Positions 1-11,940 of a DNA stretch of 64,000 nucleotides are shown here, piece by piece (position 1 is the stretch's first letter; each line of letters opens with the position of its first letter). The notes under the pieces are model-generated. The model had not been told where the DNA came from. It ran no database searches and saw only the letters and a program-made list of their open reading frames with translations. The translations under genes were made by a program, and so were the position numbers. Origin of the DNA: Patagioenas fasciata (taxonomy: Eukaryota; Chordata; Aves; Columbiformes; Columbidae); assembly GCF_037038585.1 (NCBI RefSeq), contig NC_092526.1, positions 38,701,501 to 38,765,500 of the forward strand, in the 5' to 3' direction.

Positions 1-904
1 AAGTCCCACCAGGCAAGTTCCACGTACAATCTGTCATACAGTATTTCAGCCTTTAGAGCCCACTGCACTTACCAAGAGTTTACCATAAGACGACACAGCA
101 TATTCTATTAACATTCACTTTTCCCATCAAAGTTGACATGACGAACCAACCAGCAGCACAAGCTGAAAGTTGTATTTTAAGCCTAAGGGAACAAGAAGCA
201 CCCTAAATAACTGGAAGGGAGTCTACAGTGTCAAGATAAGCCTAAGTTAATGAAAATTCAAACTATAGCTTCAGAAAGCTTTGGAGTTTAATGCTTGACT
301 GCTTTGAAACTCAAAGTCATGCTATCATTTTAAATAAGAAAAGGTCTGAGTTTTAGCAACCACATGCACAAAGCCAGCTTTTCCACATCAAGTTTCTAAC
401 TTTCAGGGTGATGCAAGAGACTAAAGTTTAACACAGACTGAAAGGAAGCAGGACGGTGCTACAACAGTAAAAACATCAGCCACTTACTTCACCATATCAA
501 CAATCAAATATTGTCAAGTCTTTCAGCAGATAAAGAAAGGCTGAGAACTTGTGCACAGCTTTTCAAAAGAAGTATGTATGTTTCAAAATGTCATCTGATT
601 ACTTTATAGAAAACTTAAATAAAGAAAAATTTTATTTCAACTATGGATTTAACAGCCTTCTCAATCACACCAGGCCTTAGGTTAACATTGTACTGCAGCT
701 CAACTATACACTTTTCAAAAGCACCCTTAAAAAAATATCTAAGGCTCAAAAACTAGGATACAGCAGAATATGGGTTACTTGTGCAACTGCTGTTTGGCAT
801 CCATCGTACTTTCACTGGTACAGTTTTTAAGTGATTAGCACAGGCAAATAATGAGGTCAGATTTCTGTAAGTAACACCCTTGTTCTCTATAGCCTGCTTT
901 ATTC
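1..904. other. 3' flank / 3' UTR of the leftmost minus-strand gene
   Basis: AT-rich sequence with no convincing coding exon on either strand. On the minus strand it lies immediately downstream of the stop codon at 905-907. It contains two reverse-oriented AATAAA hexamers, at 898-903 and 631-636, so the transcript probably ends either just after the stop or about 0.3 kb later. No repeat family is recognised here. Confidence 0.5.
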
Positions 905-1095
905 TCAAGAGCTTTGTCCATTCAGTACAGTGAATGATGCAGTATCCTGTGGAGAAAAAGATACACCTGAGCCACTGTACTTGTGGCTATTTTTGAGACC
1001 TGGGTTCTTATACACAACAAATATTAAGGGACCATCCTTCTCATCATCGTATTTTCTCTCCAAAATTCCAAGTTTATCCTTAAAGCGTGTGAACA
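905..1095 (-). CDS. Last coding exon of an unidentified minus-strand gene
   Basis: An acceptor (TTAGATCTGTAG) precedes position 1095, and the frame stays open for 62 residues to a TGA at 905-907. The first two bases complete a leucine codon begun in the exon at 1350-1594, so the two exons join in phase. The peptide starts FTRFKDKLGILERKYDDEKD, continues with a hydrophobic LIFVV stretch and ends in a Ser/Gly/Gln-rich tail (FTVLNGQSS). Its mixed, charged composition looks like a genuine protein C-terminus. I do not recognise the family. The poly(A) signal begins one base after the stop. The upstream exons are unresolved; see the exon at 9608-9658 for the only other supported coding exon on this strand. 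Confidence 0.6.
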
Positions 1096-1349
1096 CTACA
1101 GATCTAACCAAAACTGTTACCAAACAAACAAACCAGGAACTTCAAATAAAAAATTTTCCTTCCTTGCTTCTCAGAACATTCTAAACCATTTAACATTTAG
1201 TTCCCATGAAGCTTCAGTCATTTATAATGAAAAATTTTGATTCCAGCTAGTCCTAAATTCAGCAAAAGCAGCAGTAAATGAATACCAAGCTTTCTCGAAT
1301 TGAATGCATTAGCCAAGCAGCTATTGACAGAGTTACTAAGGTGACTTAC

Positions 1350-1594
1350 AAGCAGCCTGCACATACCACAACCGCTTGCTCCAGAACTCATGAGGATTAC
1401 GCCACTGGAAACTCTGGGCCAATGCCTCGCATTTGTCAGTTAACATTTCCAATCGCTCTTCCACAGAAGAGCGATTCTTATAAATTCTTCTTTCCAATAC
1501 AAGTGCTACCTTTTCAACCTCTGCCTTCGCTTCCTTATGAGTTATTAAATGTCTTATGGGATGCTCCTGCAGGTTCTTATGCAGATTCTGGTGA
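1350..1594 (-). CDS. Penultimate coding exon of the unidentified minus-strand gene
   Basis: The exon runs from acceptor TCAATTATCAG to a strong donor (GCTT|GTAAGTC). It is open for 81 codons with a coiled-coil-like, charged composition: VEKVALVLERR, then SSVEERLEMLTDKCEALAQS, then the aromatic segment HEFWSKRLWYVQAA at the 3' end. An alternative AG would trim seven bases from the 5' end. It ends in phase 1 and splices in frame to the exon at 905-1095, giving continuous protein across the junction. This phase agreement is the main reason to call it real. The family is unknown: heptad-like Leu/Val spacing suggests a helical or coiled-coil segment, and nothing catalytic is visible. Confidence 0.6.
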
Positions 1595-4500
1595 CTGATA
1601 ATTGACAATAAAAGAGTACCAATTCTCCCTACATTCATACATAAAAGCAAACTCATTCACTGTTTTCATTCAGATTTCAGGAATATGTCCTCAAAGATTT
1701 GTCTTAATCTCTATCCTCCCAACTTCAGTCTAAAAGCCAGAATTACTAGGAAGGTATTTTGCATGGTAAATTGCTATCTATTAGGTAATTGAAGGTTTAG
1801 CATCTGCTCAATTTTATGCCCTGTTTCCGCTATGTAACAGTGGTATTTAATTGTTAATTTATTTTGAGGCTTTGTTTCTGCCTCCTTCAGATGTCCTTTA
1901 CATAAAGCATTCAAAAGCCTTTAAACCCTTTGTAATTTAACCTCCTAAACATCCTCACTGTTTTAAAATATGCTTTGCTTTTAGATATTAGTACAGTTAA
2001 ACTTAATTCCTAATTTTACACAGTCATAATTAGCAGTGTTACTCACTGGTCAAACAATTATTTAATGCCACTTACTCCTACTCCTTACTATAGGTACATG
2101 CAACCCTCAATCATAAATCAGACAAACATCATAAATGCTTTAAATATCAGAGAAATCATCAACAGACATATTTTATGAGCACGGAAATCTAACAGCTAAT
2201 GTTTAGATTTGCAGATGCAAAGAGGAGGCTTAGTGAGATGTCAAACTTCAAACAGTGTTTATGGTTAGAATAATCAAGTATAGTTCTAATTTGTTGGTGT
2301 TTTCTGTTTACCTTCCATCCTCCCCTACTAAAGCTTCCCATTTACCACAAGATAAATTGGAAAAGTTAACTGAACAAAATGACTTTTTTTAAAAAACCCA
2401 AGATGCTTATCTGCACTGTTGAGATGTGTGCATGTTTCAGTGGGTGTTTTCTTTCTCACATATATCTCTTTCATCAAGAAAAGCTCAGTAATTAAAGAAG
2501 CTCTTCTCTTTTCTATGGCAGCTGTTTAACCTTTCTGAAGCCTGTAAATATTTTAACAGTATCTATTGACAACATTTGGATTCAGGCATTAAGCTACAAT
2601 GCCGTTCAATGGGCAGCTGGCAAGCCTGTCTCTCATTTCCGTATTGCAGGACAAACATATTGCATATTTGAGCTGATTCTGCAATATTATTTTATCAGGA
2701 CACATGCTATCCCTGGATATGAACCAGATGACCAAGTTAGAAGTGCCATAACTCAGAAACCACACAACAGCCCAGTGTTTGTTAAATTCGCTCTTACATT
2801 ACTATGTCAACACACAGAACCAAAAGTCCATGTTTCTAGCTTTGTGATAAACCATTCCATTTAAGAGGCACTCGATTCTTTCATTTCCGTAAAAGCTTGA
2901 TCCGAAATAAATCTGTTGGTATGTTCAAAACTACACATTTCTCATTTGTTCTGTAAAGCACTAATCCACAAACATGTGGACACGTAGAAATTTCAGCCTC
3001 ATGCTGGACACCAGTAAAACTCTAAACTGTACAGCAAAAGCATGGACAAACCTCAGAGCAGCTACATATATGTATTGCCAAGTACATTACAGAATGATAA
3101 GCAGCAAAAATAATCTCTCTATAGCATGCAAAATGTGATGGTTTTCTTCCATCTCTCTCTGTTCAGGTCTACGTGCTGTCTCATTTGAACCTGAAGTCTG
3201 CGTGCTCTGTGTCAGTTCCTGTTCTGTGTCTGAACAACCATCAGCACAAAGGTTGCCCTGCTTCATAATTAAGGAAGGTAATGGCTACTACAAGTTAAGA
3301 GACCAACATCTTGCATATACATGTCAGTTATTTACATGAAAAGTTCTATATTTATAAATACCAGAATTACGTTAGTTGTTAGACTATGAGACATCTCTTT
3401 AAATAGCAGACAGTGAATTCAGAACTGAAAACCAACAGCTCTTGTTTATCTATATCTATTCTTAGTTCAGCATCTCACAAAGACAGAAAAAAGATATTTC
3501 CACCAATACATGGCCACAAGTGACATGCTCTGTTACAAGTTATACTCTCTCAGAATGCAGAGATTTAAAACAATCTGCAGAAGAGATTTTACACAGCAAT
3601 TGTTTAATGAATTTTCACTCACTAATTTTAGCAGAGGCAAGAATTTACACAACAGTGACTTGTGAAAAACTACTTTTACTGAACACTTGGTTTGCTCAAG
3701 CATTTATCTAGCTGTAAGCTGAATACTTCTTTATCTAATATAACAAAGCAATATATTGGCCAGTGATTCATATCGCGTCACTATCGGCAATGGTACAAGA
3801 AGGAAGATGCACACGAAGTCAGGATGAGATCATGTTTGGGGTGCAAAGGTCAGTGTTTCACACAGGGTTCACAGTTTAACAAGGACAATATTCTTGTTGA
3901 AACACATACACCTCACCACAACTAAAGCGTAATTTTGGCTGAAACCACGTTTCTTTGAGAAACACAACTACAACATCACTTAAGTGAACAAAGCCAGTTC
4001 AATCATCCTGCTTTAAGCAGACCTACAACAGTCATGTCTAAAAGCTGATCTCATCACAAACGTTTTTAGTTTACAAATACTATCTGATTTTATACAGCAA
4101 CAGACATTAAAAACATCTTACAAGCAAAAACTCAGATTAATTAACATACACTGATGAACTATCCCTTGCAATTTCATAACACTCTTCGTGAAGGTACATA
4201 TTTGCTGTCACTTGCTGAACATCCCATTAAATGCCCAAATCTTTTGATGCAGTTGACTGAGGGATTTAATTGAGCTATAAAATACTGTCTGCGAGGCCGT
4301 ACTTTGTAATACAGTAGTGAAGGGACACTAACATTGCAGCACGATTCCTTTTGTCACTGACACTTAGTAGGTCAGCTTAGCAAGACCGTAACATTATACA
4401 CCGCGAGAACTGGTACGTTCTTGCTCCAAGCCTACTCTTTTGACTATCAAGATGGCCCTCTTTTTTGTTAGCTTTGGACCAGCATAAGGTGGTTGATGCT

Positions 4501-7500
4501 AACAGAATTCCCCTCAAGAAGCACATCCTTGAAAGGATCACAGAAATTTATTCTCACAATTCAAGGTCAAATTTATCTGAATTCTATATAGCATGTTAGG
4601 ATTAAGATACAGGAACAAGGAATTAATGGAAGTTATTCTCTTTCACAGACTCTTCTCACAGCACAGAGTTTAGTCCTCATAATATGAATGTAAGTTTAAC
4701 TCAACTCAATTATGTTTATATGTTAAAGTTTCAGCTTCTAAGTATTCACATTGCAATGGCCTTCTGATCGTGGAGACAGACACGTAATTACAGACAGGCT
4801 GGCACTGCCAGCACACCACAGTTGGTAGAACTTCATTCATCACAGTGGGCTGCTCCTAACTAACAAAGAAATCACGATTTCTCCCAAGACCACTTATTTT
4901 CTCATTGAAATCTTCTTCTGATTTCTGTAAGCCAGACCCCACATGACAACAAAAATAACTCAAAGTAACAGGGCTCTAACCACTATAGGACATTTTTAGG
5001 ATAACACATACAGCCACATGTAATGGGGTTTTTCTGTCCGGTTTTTGATCTAGTACTAGTAAATGCTCTTCTATTAAAAAAAAAAAAAAAAAAAAAAGTA
5101 ACACATCTCTTTCTATGCTACAGCATTAAACAATAAGGTTTTAAAATATATAGAAATCCTTCACTATGCCAGAGAAAAAAACTACAATATATTTATCTCA
5201 ATACAATCAAATTTTGTCAAAACAAAATACAACACAAGAAAGTGCATTTAAGATGACAGCTTATACACAAGTCTGCTGCTCTTAACACAGCAAGGGATGC
5301 TCTGGTTTAAGTATCGGAGATAGCTGAGACAAGAGCATTATGATGAGCTTTACAGCTGCTAACACAGAGTCCCTACTGTATTAATTACACTAAGTTTGAA
5401 TGTCCCCTCTCTGAAATGTGAAGTGCAGGCTAGAAACCAGCTGAAAGACAGACTCACAGTTTTCCCTTCAAACTGTTATATCACCTATAAAATAGGGCAG
5501 TGTTTAAATGAAATCAGGGTTTTACTGGAGATCAGAGTTAAGAAAAAGCTCAGAACCACTGTAATACAATAGAAAACTGAAGGTTTCCTGAGCTGCACAT
5601 GGCAGCTAAGTGTCAGCATTTACACATTTGAAATACCTCCTGAAGACAATTGGGATTTTTTTTTTTTTTAAATTTAAATAGAGAAGAAAAAAAAAATATC
5701 TCTTTCCATATAAAATGATACCTGATCACTTTCTGAGTAGAATAAAAAAAAAAAGACTTATATCAGAAATCCTGACATCCTTTATGAGTCTGAAAAACCT
5801 ACCAGAACAACTGGGGGAGGTTAGATACACGTAGTTAAAATCTTGCAGAGAAGATACAGGTTCAACCCCTTTAATTTCAATCTGCAGTAACAGTTACTGC
5901 AGAGGATTATAAACATGAATTAATTTGGTATACTGATACATGACTAACATCTAAGACAAGGTTAACCAACTAATACTATAATAGTAATATTATTACAGCC
6001 ATGGTGGTCTGAGGCTACAAGTCACATGAACAGGAAAAGATCACAGATGTAGATGAAAGCATGTCCTTCTCCCTGACTACTTCAGTTCACCTAGTAAAGC
6101 TCTTCTCCTGCCATATACTTACATTACTATTTTCAGGTATCTGCTGCATTTGTGCTTACATAACAAGTGTTTCATGTTCCTGTGTAGGTTATTGAAGGGT
6201 TTGAACCGACAATCAACACACTTGATACTACTGCTGTCTACCTGGACTACTGGGGAAAATTTCTCCTAGTGACTACTGTAGAATAGGTAACACAGGCCCT
6301 CTCTATACATAATTCAACTATTTTGAAATGCACACGTGCCTACATTTGGATGAGAGGACAGCAGCTTACACCCATATCAATATTCAAGTGTATAACAGCA
6401 TTGTACAGAGAATTGAGTGGGAAAACAAACAACAACAAAACACACAGTTGAAACTGAAAATCATTAAAAAACATGCCAGCAAGCTGCATCCTTAACAAAC
6501 ACCCCAAGGCAGGAAGAGCTCAATCTACTAACAATACAACACTGCAATACAACCCTGGTGACTCACATCTAACTTCACTAAATATAATGAATTTTTAAAC
6601 TGCTTCCATGCATCATCAGGACCATAAATCACATGTAGCTACTACTTTCACTGGGCATCTTAGACAGCAGACTGTGATCCGCAGCTTTGGAGCTCTTGCC
6701 CTACAGGATAGCTTTTAGGGGAACAGAAGCAGGAAAAAAGAAATCCAACCTTAGATTAGAAACTGCCAGATGAAAAGTAACTGTAAAAATGAAATTTTGC
6801 AGCCACTGAAACATAATCTTAAAAGAAAGAAACAAAGAAAAATAAATCAGCTCAGACGTGATATCAGAGACTGCTTCTGCAGAGATGCTAGTTACATGCT
6901 GCTGCCTGACCAAATCTCCAACTGCTAAACTTCAAAAGAGGGAATGAAAATAGAGAAATGCCTTCCTAATGTTACTTTGCACAAAAGTTATTGTAGCAAC
7001 TGGCACACTGCCAGAGACGTCAAGTGATCACAAGAGTCGTGACCCAGAATAGATGGTAAGATGGTAACAGAGCATTATCCATCACCTCAAAGTTCTGGTC
7101 AGGATTGCTGCTGTAGCACAGGGTGCTATATTTAACTTCCTATCGCAAAAGACCTGATTATCTAAAAAAGGCAAGACAAACAAGACTACTCAATAGCAAT
7201 AATCTGAAGCATCACACAAAAAAGGAGCTTGGATTTCACTGTAGCTAGCAAGGCTGCAAAAGCTAAAGCCACACATTTAGGATTTGTGGCACAACAACTT
7301 CCCAGCTTACTCAAGTGTGGCTCTCCAGCAGGTTTTGTAGTTTGGAAAAATTGCCTGGCTTCCCCTCCCAGGATGGCACAACAAGGTCACGACAGCGCAA
7401 CATACAGGATTTGCTACGACACTTTGCTAGGTAGTGCCAGGTAGAAAGAGACTTCTCTGTGTCCTGTCACTACTGATTATTTATTGCTACACCTTCCCAT

Positions 7501-9607
7501 TGAGCTGGATGCTCTGAGGAGAACAAAGTACAGCACACAGATGTTTTCAATACATGACAGAATACTCTAATTTACATTAAGGTTTCACAACATTTTACAT
7601 CCTAAGACCTAGCTTCTTCAGTTGCTCTTAACTTCACCAAACTTAATTCAAGATGAAATACTGTTATACTGGATGCCTGCATCAAGCAGAACAAGGTATC
7701 ATTTTAACCTGAACCAGTTGAGAGACAAAGGGAAAAACCAGTGTTGTGTCTAGCACTTTTTGAAAGGACTCCTTTTTTGGAGTTACTCTGATTGACTTCA
7801 AATTTGGAAGACAAGTTTTTTAATGTTTAAAAAACAATTCAAAACTATTTTCCTGCTTAAGAACAAATCCTTATCAAGATATGAATCCACCTAATTGTGC
7901 CCTTAATATATGGGTCTGGAAGAAAAAAGGCTAAAAATGTCACTGAAAGCTCATGGAGGCTGAGTACACAATTCTTTTTTTAATGGTACATCCTCCACCA
8001 CCTGAGAGCTGACCAGACCACATACACATCATTACCATAAAGAAACTGAACATTCTCTAAGTGATGTAAGCACACATTTTAACTAGAACTCTTCTATTTA
8101 TGCAAACTTCCTGCTATCACACAGCCAACACAGAGATGGAAAGCATACAACTTAAATGAAAGGCTCAAGCAAAAGGAGAGAAGGTATAAGACAGACAAAA
8201 GAATTTTACAAATAACTAAGGAGGAAAGAGACAAAGACTGGCTGGGCACAGGAATTCAGAGCTGAGCTCATCTCTGCAGCCCTGCGTCTCCCAAAGCTGA
8301 GGAAAGCCTGGATTCTTGGAGTCTGTTCCAAGCGTCTTTGTTCTTCTCACATCGATGAACTCACTGGCAAAACATCCATCTCCTCCAGCGCTAGTTCATT
8401 TCCTACTGCCATTGGCATTACTACATTAGTTTAAAAGGCAAAGGTCCATGCAAATATACTTCAACCCAACCAATCTCCCACAGGGGTAGCAGAAGTCATA
8501 CCACGCTGTTATGTTTGCACTAGTTTTATTTTTAACTACATACAAAGCAGTAGGGTTACAAACTCACACACACACAAACAAAAAAAGAAAAAAAATAAGA
8601 AAAGCTACAGTTAAGACTACTTTGTGCAACCCTCATCCACTGCTTTGTGCACTTGGGTTGTTGAGATGGTCTGTACTTAAAACTATGCTCTCAAGATGGG
8701 CCTTCTCTAGAAATGAACTGGTAAGAAGAACAAGAGAATGTTTGGTTTACCCTTTATGTTTGAAGAGCAAAATAAACTGTGATACATATAAAGTATGGGA
8801 CTGCAAAGAGAAAAGCCAAAGAAAACCAGAGAATAAGGCCACCAAAAGCTATCCTTGCCACTGAGTTCCTACATGGCAGTAGGCCAGTCCTTTCCCTTGC
8901 CTTCACAGTTATTTTTTGTACATTCCTTATTCTACAGATATCTATTTAGATAATCTGCAGTACAATTTGTGTACATACTCAGCATGCCCAGCAGCGATTA
9001 GGACCTGCGCTTTAAATACATGAATTGTTCTACAATGCCAATGGATACAAGATGATATTTTAATAACATTCCTACCAGGTGAAGTAAATTAATTATTATT
9101 AATGGAGTATTTAGATATCATAGTGATAATCAGCAAAGGAAGACTCGGGAGTAACTTAAATCCGTTCTTTGGGAAGGCTTTTGCTAATCTAGTTTAAATG
9201 AAACTGGAGCTGCACAGAAAACAGTAAGTATAAAGCTAAATACTACACAGCTGTGAATTAAGTGAATACAATGTATCTTAATGCCATGGCCCTACAAAAG
9301 AAAGAATTATGTGAGCATATGCATTCACATACTTAAAAGATACAGCTACAATAACTGCTTAAGCTGAGCCATGAACACCATGCAATTCACATCTCGCACA
9401 CAAAAAAGCCCAACCTGAACAGCAAATCAAGAGATGGGGTTGTAAATAGTCTAAGAAGTGCAGTCATACCCTTAAAGAAACCAGACAGGCCTATGCAACT
9501 TCTAAGAAAAAAAAAAAAAAAGTGTTAAAAAATGTTAAAGACACATTTTAAACACCTGACTTCCAAAGAAAACAGGAAAATGACAAACAACCCCCCCCAA
9601 TATTTAC
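1595..9607. other. Intron or spacer between supported minus-strand exons
   Basis: About 8 kb of AT-rich sequence with simple A/T runs, including a 22-base A tract. No exon can be assigned with confidence. Two minus-strand stretches have coding-like composition but no convincing splice frame: 3087-3266 (59 residues, Glu/Gln/Ser/Thr-rich) and about 8230-8420. No recognisable LINE, LTR or RNA gene was seen. Confidence 0.4.
5076..5097. repeat. Poly(A) tract
   Basis: An uninterrupted run of 22 adenines on the plus strand. No target-site duplication or retrogene body is visible on its 5' side, so it is scored as a simple repeat. Confidence 0.9.
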
Positions 9608-9658
9608 CTTACTGCAGTAGAGCATCCAAAGCTCATACAGCCTCTCTCGGGATGCCAT
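9608..9658 (-). CDS. NBEAL1: First coding exon, NBEAL1-like (neurobeachin-like BEACH protein)
   Basis: Read on the minus strand, an ATG in good context (GGAAGGAATGG) opens a 17-codon exon, MASRERLYELWMLYCSK, which ends at donor AAG|GTAAAT. NBEAL1 and NBEAL2 share a start of the form M-A-x-x-E-R-L-x-E-L-W-x-L-Y-Y/C, and my recollection of mammalian NBEAL1 differs at only about two positions with the same Lys at the exon end. NBEAL1 is a very large (about 2,700-residue) BEACH/WD40 protein related to neurobeachin and thought to act in membrane traffic, so only its 5' tip would lie here, with the rest beyond the left edge. It sits just downstream of the CpG island at 10.0-10.85 kb. No second NBEAL1 exon is visible, and the exons at 905-1594 do not resemble NBEAL1. 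The assignment rests on 17 residues. Confidence 0.55.
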
Positions 9659-9999
9659 TCCTTCCCTTCCTTTTTTTGTCAATAGCAGTTACTTTTCTTC
9701 AAGATCCTACCATGCTCAGTTCCCACGTGCAATTTCCACAGTTTTTGCTTTACTATTACGGTTATACCATAACCTGAGAGGAAGTCAAGGATCCAAATAA
9801 CAGAGTCTCAGTCTCTCCTTTTCGGGTAAATAACGTAGCACAACACAAGCGACTGCAGACAAGTGCCAAGCATGTCCGTTCTTTGCCAGCGCTCCTTCGG
9901 TTTTAATCTCTAAAAGTGAAAACACACCCCTCAGGCTTTTGGTGGAGGAAGGAAAAAACAAATCCGTACTTAAAACCCACAGACGACTTAGGGAATTAA

Positions 10000-10860
10000 G
10001 CAGCGGCAGGTCGCGCTGATTTCGTCTCTGACAGTGTTACCCCTAACCCGGAGAAGTCTGTTTTCTCCATTTTGTGGCCCTTTTTCGCAGGGAGTCAGCG
10101 GGGGGGAAGCAGCCGGGCTGCTGAGGGGACGCGGGGGAGGTGTCGGTGGGGACGCGGCTCAACCCGCACGCCGGGACTCTGGCCCGGCACTGACAACCGC
10201 CTTATCCTCCCACTCCCGGGGTCCGCAGCCGTCCCCGGAGCCCAGCGGGCCCGGGCAGCGGCGTTTACCGCAGATTAGCAGCTGCCCAGGCAGAGAAGCC
10301 GGCCGCGGCCTCTCCCGTTCCCCCGCACTGCCCCGCCGCCCGCCCCCAGGCCACAGCAGCCGCCCCGCGCCGACACCGACCGAGCCCTCGGCCTTCCCCA
10401 GCTCCCCCCGCAGCAACCGCGGCCTCTCCCCGCAGCCTACCCGGCCCACGGCGGGTTGCGGCCGGGCAGTGCCGCGCGGCAGCCGGGCGGCGGAGGGGGC
10501 CGGGCCTCGCCACATCGCCCGCCCCGCCCGCATTCCGGCACACGCCCCGGGCCGCCGCCGATAGGGAGGGGAGAGGCCGCAGGCGCCATCTTGGCTGCGG
10601 GCAGGGGTAGCACCTCCCTTGTAGGCGGAGCGCTCGGGGCCCGCCCGGCGGCTGTGGAGGGGCGTCCCGTTCCGGACCGCTTGCCGGAGCGGGCGTAGGG
10701 GTGCCGGGGCCGCTGCGGCGACCCCCGGCGGCAGAGCAGCTGCGCAGCCCACGGCAACTCACCTGAGGGGCAGCGGGTCCCGTGAGGCGTTCGCCTGTGT
10801 GCGGCCCGGCGTTCCCGATTCCCGCGGGAAACCCCCGCGCCGCTTTACCAGTGATAAAGG
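10000..10860 (-). promoter_or_regulatory. CpG-island promoter of the minus-strand gene
   Basis: The sequence turns abruptly GC-rich and CpG-dense between AT-rich flanks. A YY1-type element (CCAAGATGGCGCC on the minus strand, 10582-10594) is oriented for minus-strand transcription; such elements usually sit within a few tens of bases of the start site. Several possible 5' UTR donors face left, for example CAG|GTGAGT at 10762 and GCG|GTAAAC at about 10267. Long open frames on both strands here reflect scarcity of AT-rich stop codons and are not taken as genes. Confidence 0.7.
10582..10594 (-). promoter_or_regulatory. YY1-type element, minus orientation
   Basis: The plus strand reads GGCGCCATCTTGG, the exact reverse complement of the element at 11423-11435. 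It contains the core AAGATGGCG typical of YY1 sites near start sites of CpG-island genes. Confidence 0.6.
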
Positions 10861-11219
10861 ACATCGAGCACGTACGTGTGCTTTACATATGCGCCACAGA
10901 GTTTAGGAGCCTGGATACATAAATACATCTGCTACCACTTTAAGACAGCCCATACGCCGTTTGCAGAGCTTGCTGACAAGCGTTGTAATAAATATATACT
11001 TTTTTCAGTCAATATAAGCCATGTATGACCAACTGGACCTGCGGAAGGACACTACCGGTCCAGCCCCGGCGCTAAATAAGAAATGCCAGTTCTAAAACCC
11101 TAAAACGTGGTTTTAAGAACTTACTAATCTGCCGATTTTACGGTGTCACGGGCTTCCCTGATGTGAGAACCAGGATAAATTCTTACACGAGCTTGAGACT
11201 CATTTCTTACACTGAGGCA

Positions 11220-11940
11220 CTCCAGGAGCGTTTTAGCTCAGCGTGCCCGGGTCAAGCGGGCAGCAGCAGCGCCGAGACCCCGCGGAGCCGCCTCTCGAGC
11301 ACGGCCTGAGCGAGGCACGTCCAGCCGGGGGGACAGCGGGGCCGCGGCGGCCGAGCAGGCGGCGTTTCAGGGTGTCCTTTGCCCGGGAGGGCTGGCAGCT
11401 TCCCCCTCAGCAGCAGCGCGGCCCAAGATGGCGCCGCAATATGGCCGCGCGGCCCGGCCTGAGGACGCGGGTGCCGCGGTCCCGCCGCACACGCAGCACT
11501 GAGTGACGGGGGAAGTAACATCCCCGCGTCACCGAGCCATAATGTGAACGAAACATCCCCATACTCTCAGTGCTCTCGCTGCTTGCACGGCGGACAGTTA
11601 AAACCCGCCACTCCCCGCGGGGCGGAGCGAGGGCCGGGCTGCCTGCCGTCCCGCTTGTATTCAAAAATCTCCCGGCGAGCAAGGCTCCTTTTGCCCAGTA
11701 CCTTTTTCCTCTGGCTGTGGTGGGGTACAGCCGCCTCCTCCATCCCGCGGGGCTCGCCGCGCCGGAGGGTGCCGAGGCTGCTGCCCCACTCACAGGCGAA
11801 GCGAGGGGCGCTCCCGCGGGGCGGAGGGGCCGTTGGTGGGGGAGCTGTAACGGCCCGGGCGCGGTGCCGGGTGTGTGCGGCCGCGCTCCTCCCTGCCAGG
11901 CCTCGAGGAGAGGGTAAGGTCCCGGCCGGTAAGTACTTTC
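11220..11940 (+). promoter_or_regulatory. CpG-island promoter and 5' UTR region of SGO2
   Basis: This second CpG-dense island is separated from the first by about 350 bases of AT-richer DNA. It contains a plus-oriented YY1-type site (11423-11435) and a TTCAAA motif (11660-11665) next to CCCGGCG, resembling the CHR/E2F arrangement of cell-cycle promoters. A good donor (GGCCG|GTAAGTAC) lies after 11928. If it joined the acceptor before 11990 the intron would be only about 61 bases, so an earlier donor may be used instead. The transcription start is not defined by sequence alone. Confidence 0.6.
11423..11435 (+). promoter_or_regulatory. YY1-type element, plus orientation
   Basis: The plus strand reads CCAAGATGGCGCC, oriented for rightward transcription of SGO2 and the mirror image of the site at 10582-10594, 841 bases away. 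Confidence 0.6.

Noticed and set aside
8230-8420. Minus-strand stretch with two overlapping open frames and a donor-like GTGAGTTC
   Set aside because: Locally GC-richer, so both frames are open by chance. No acceptor gives a phase compatible with the supported exons.
8511-8864. 117-codon plus-strand frame
   Set aside because: Begins in an AC/A-rich simple stretch and translates to a Lys/Thr-rich peptide. No family resemblance or regulatory context.
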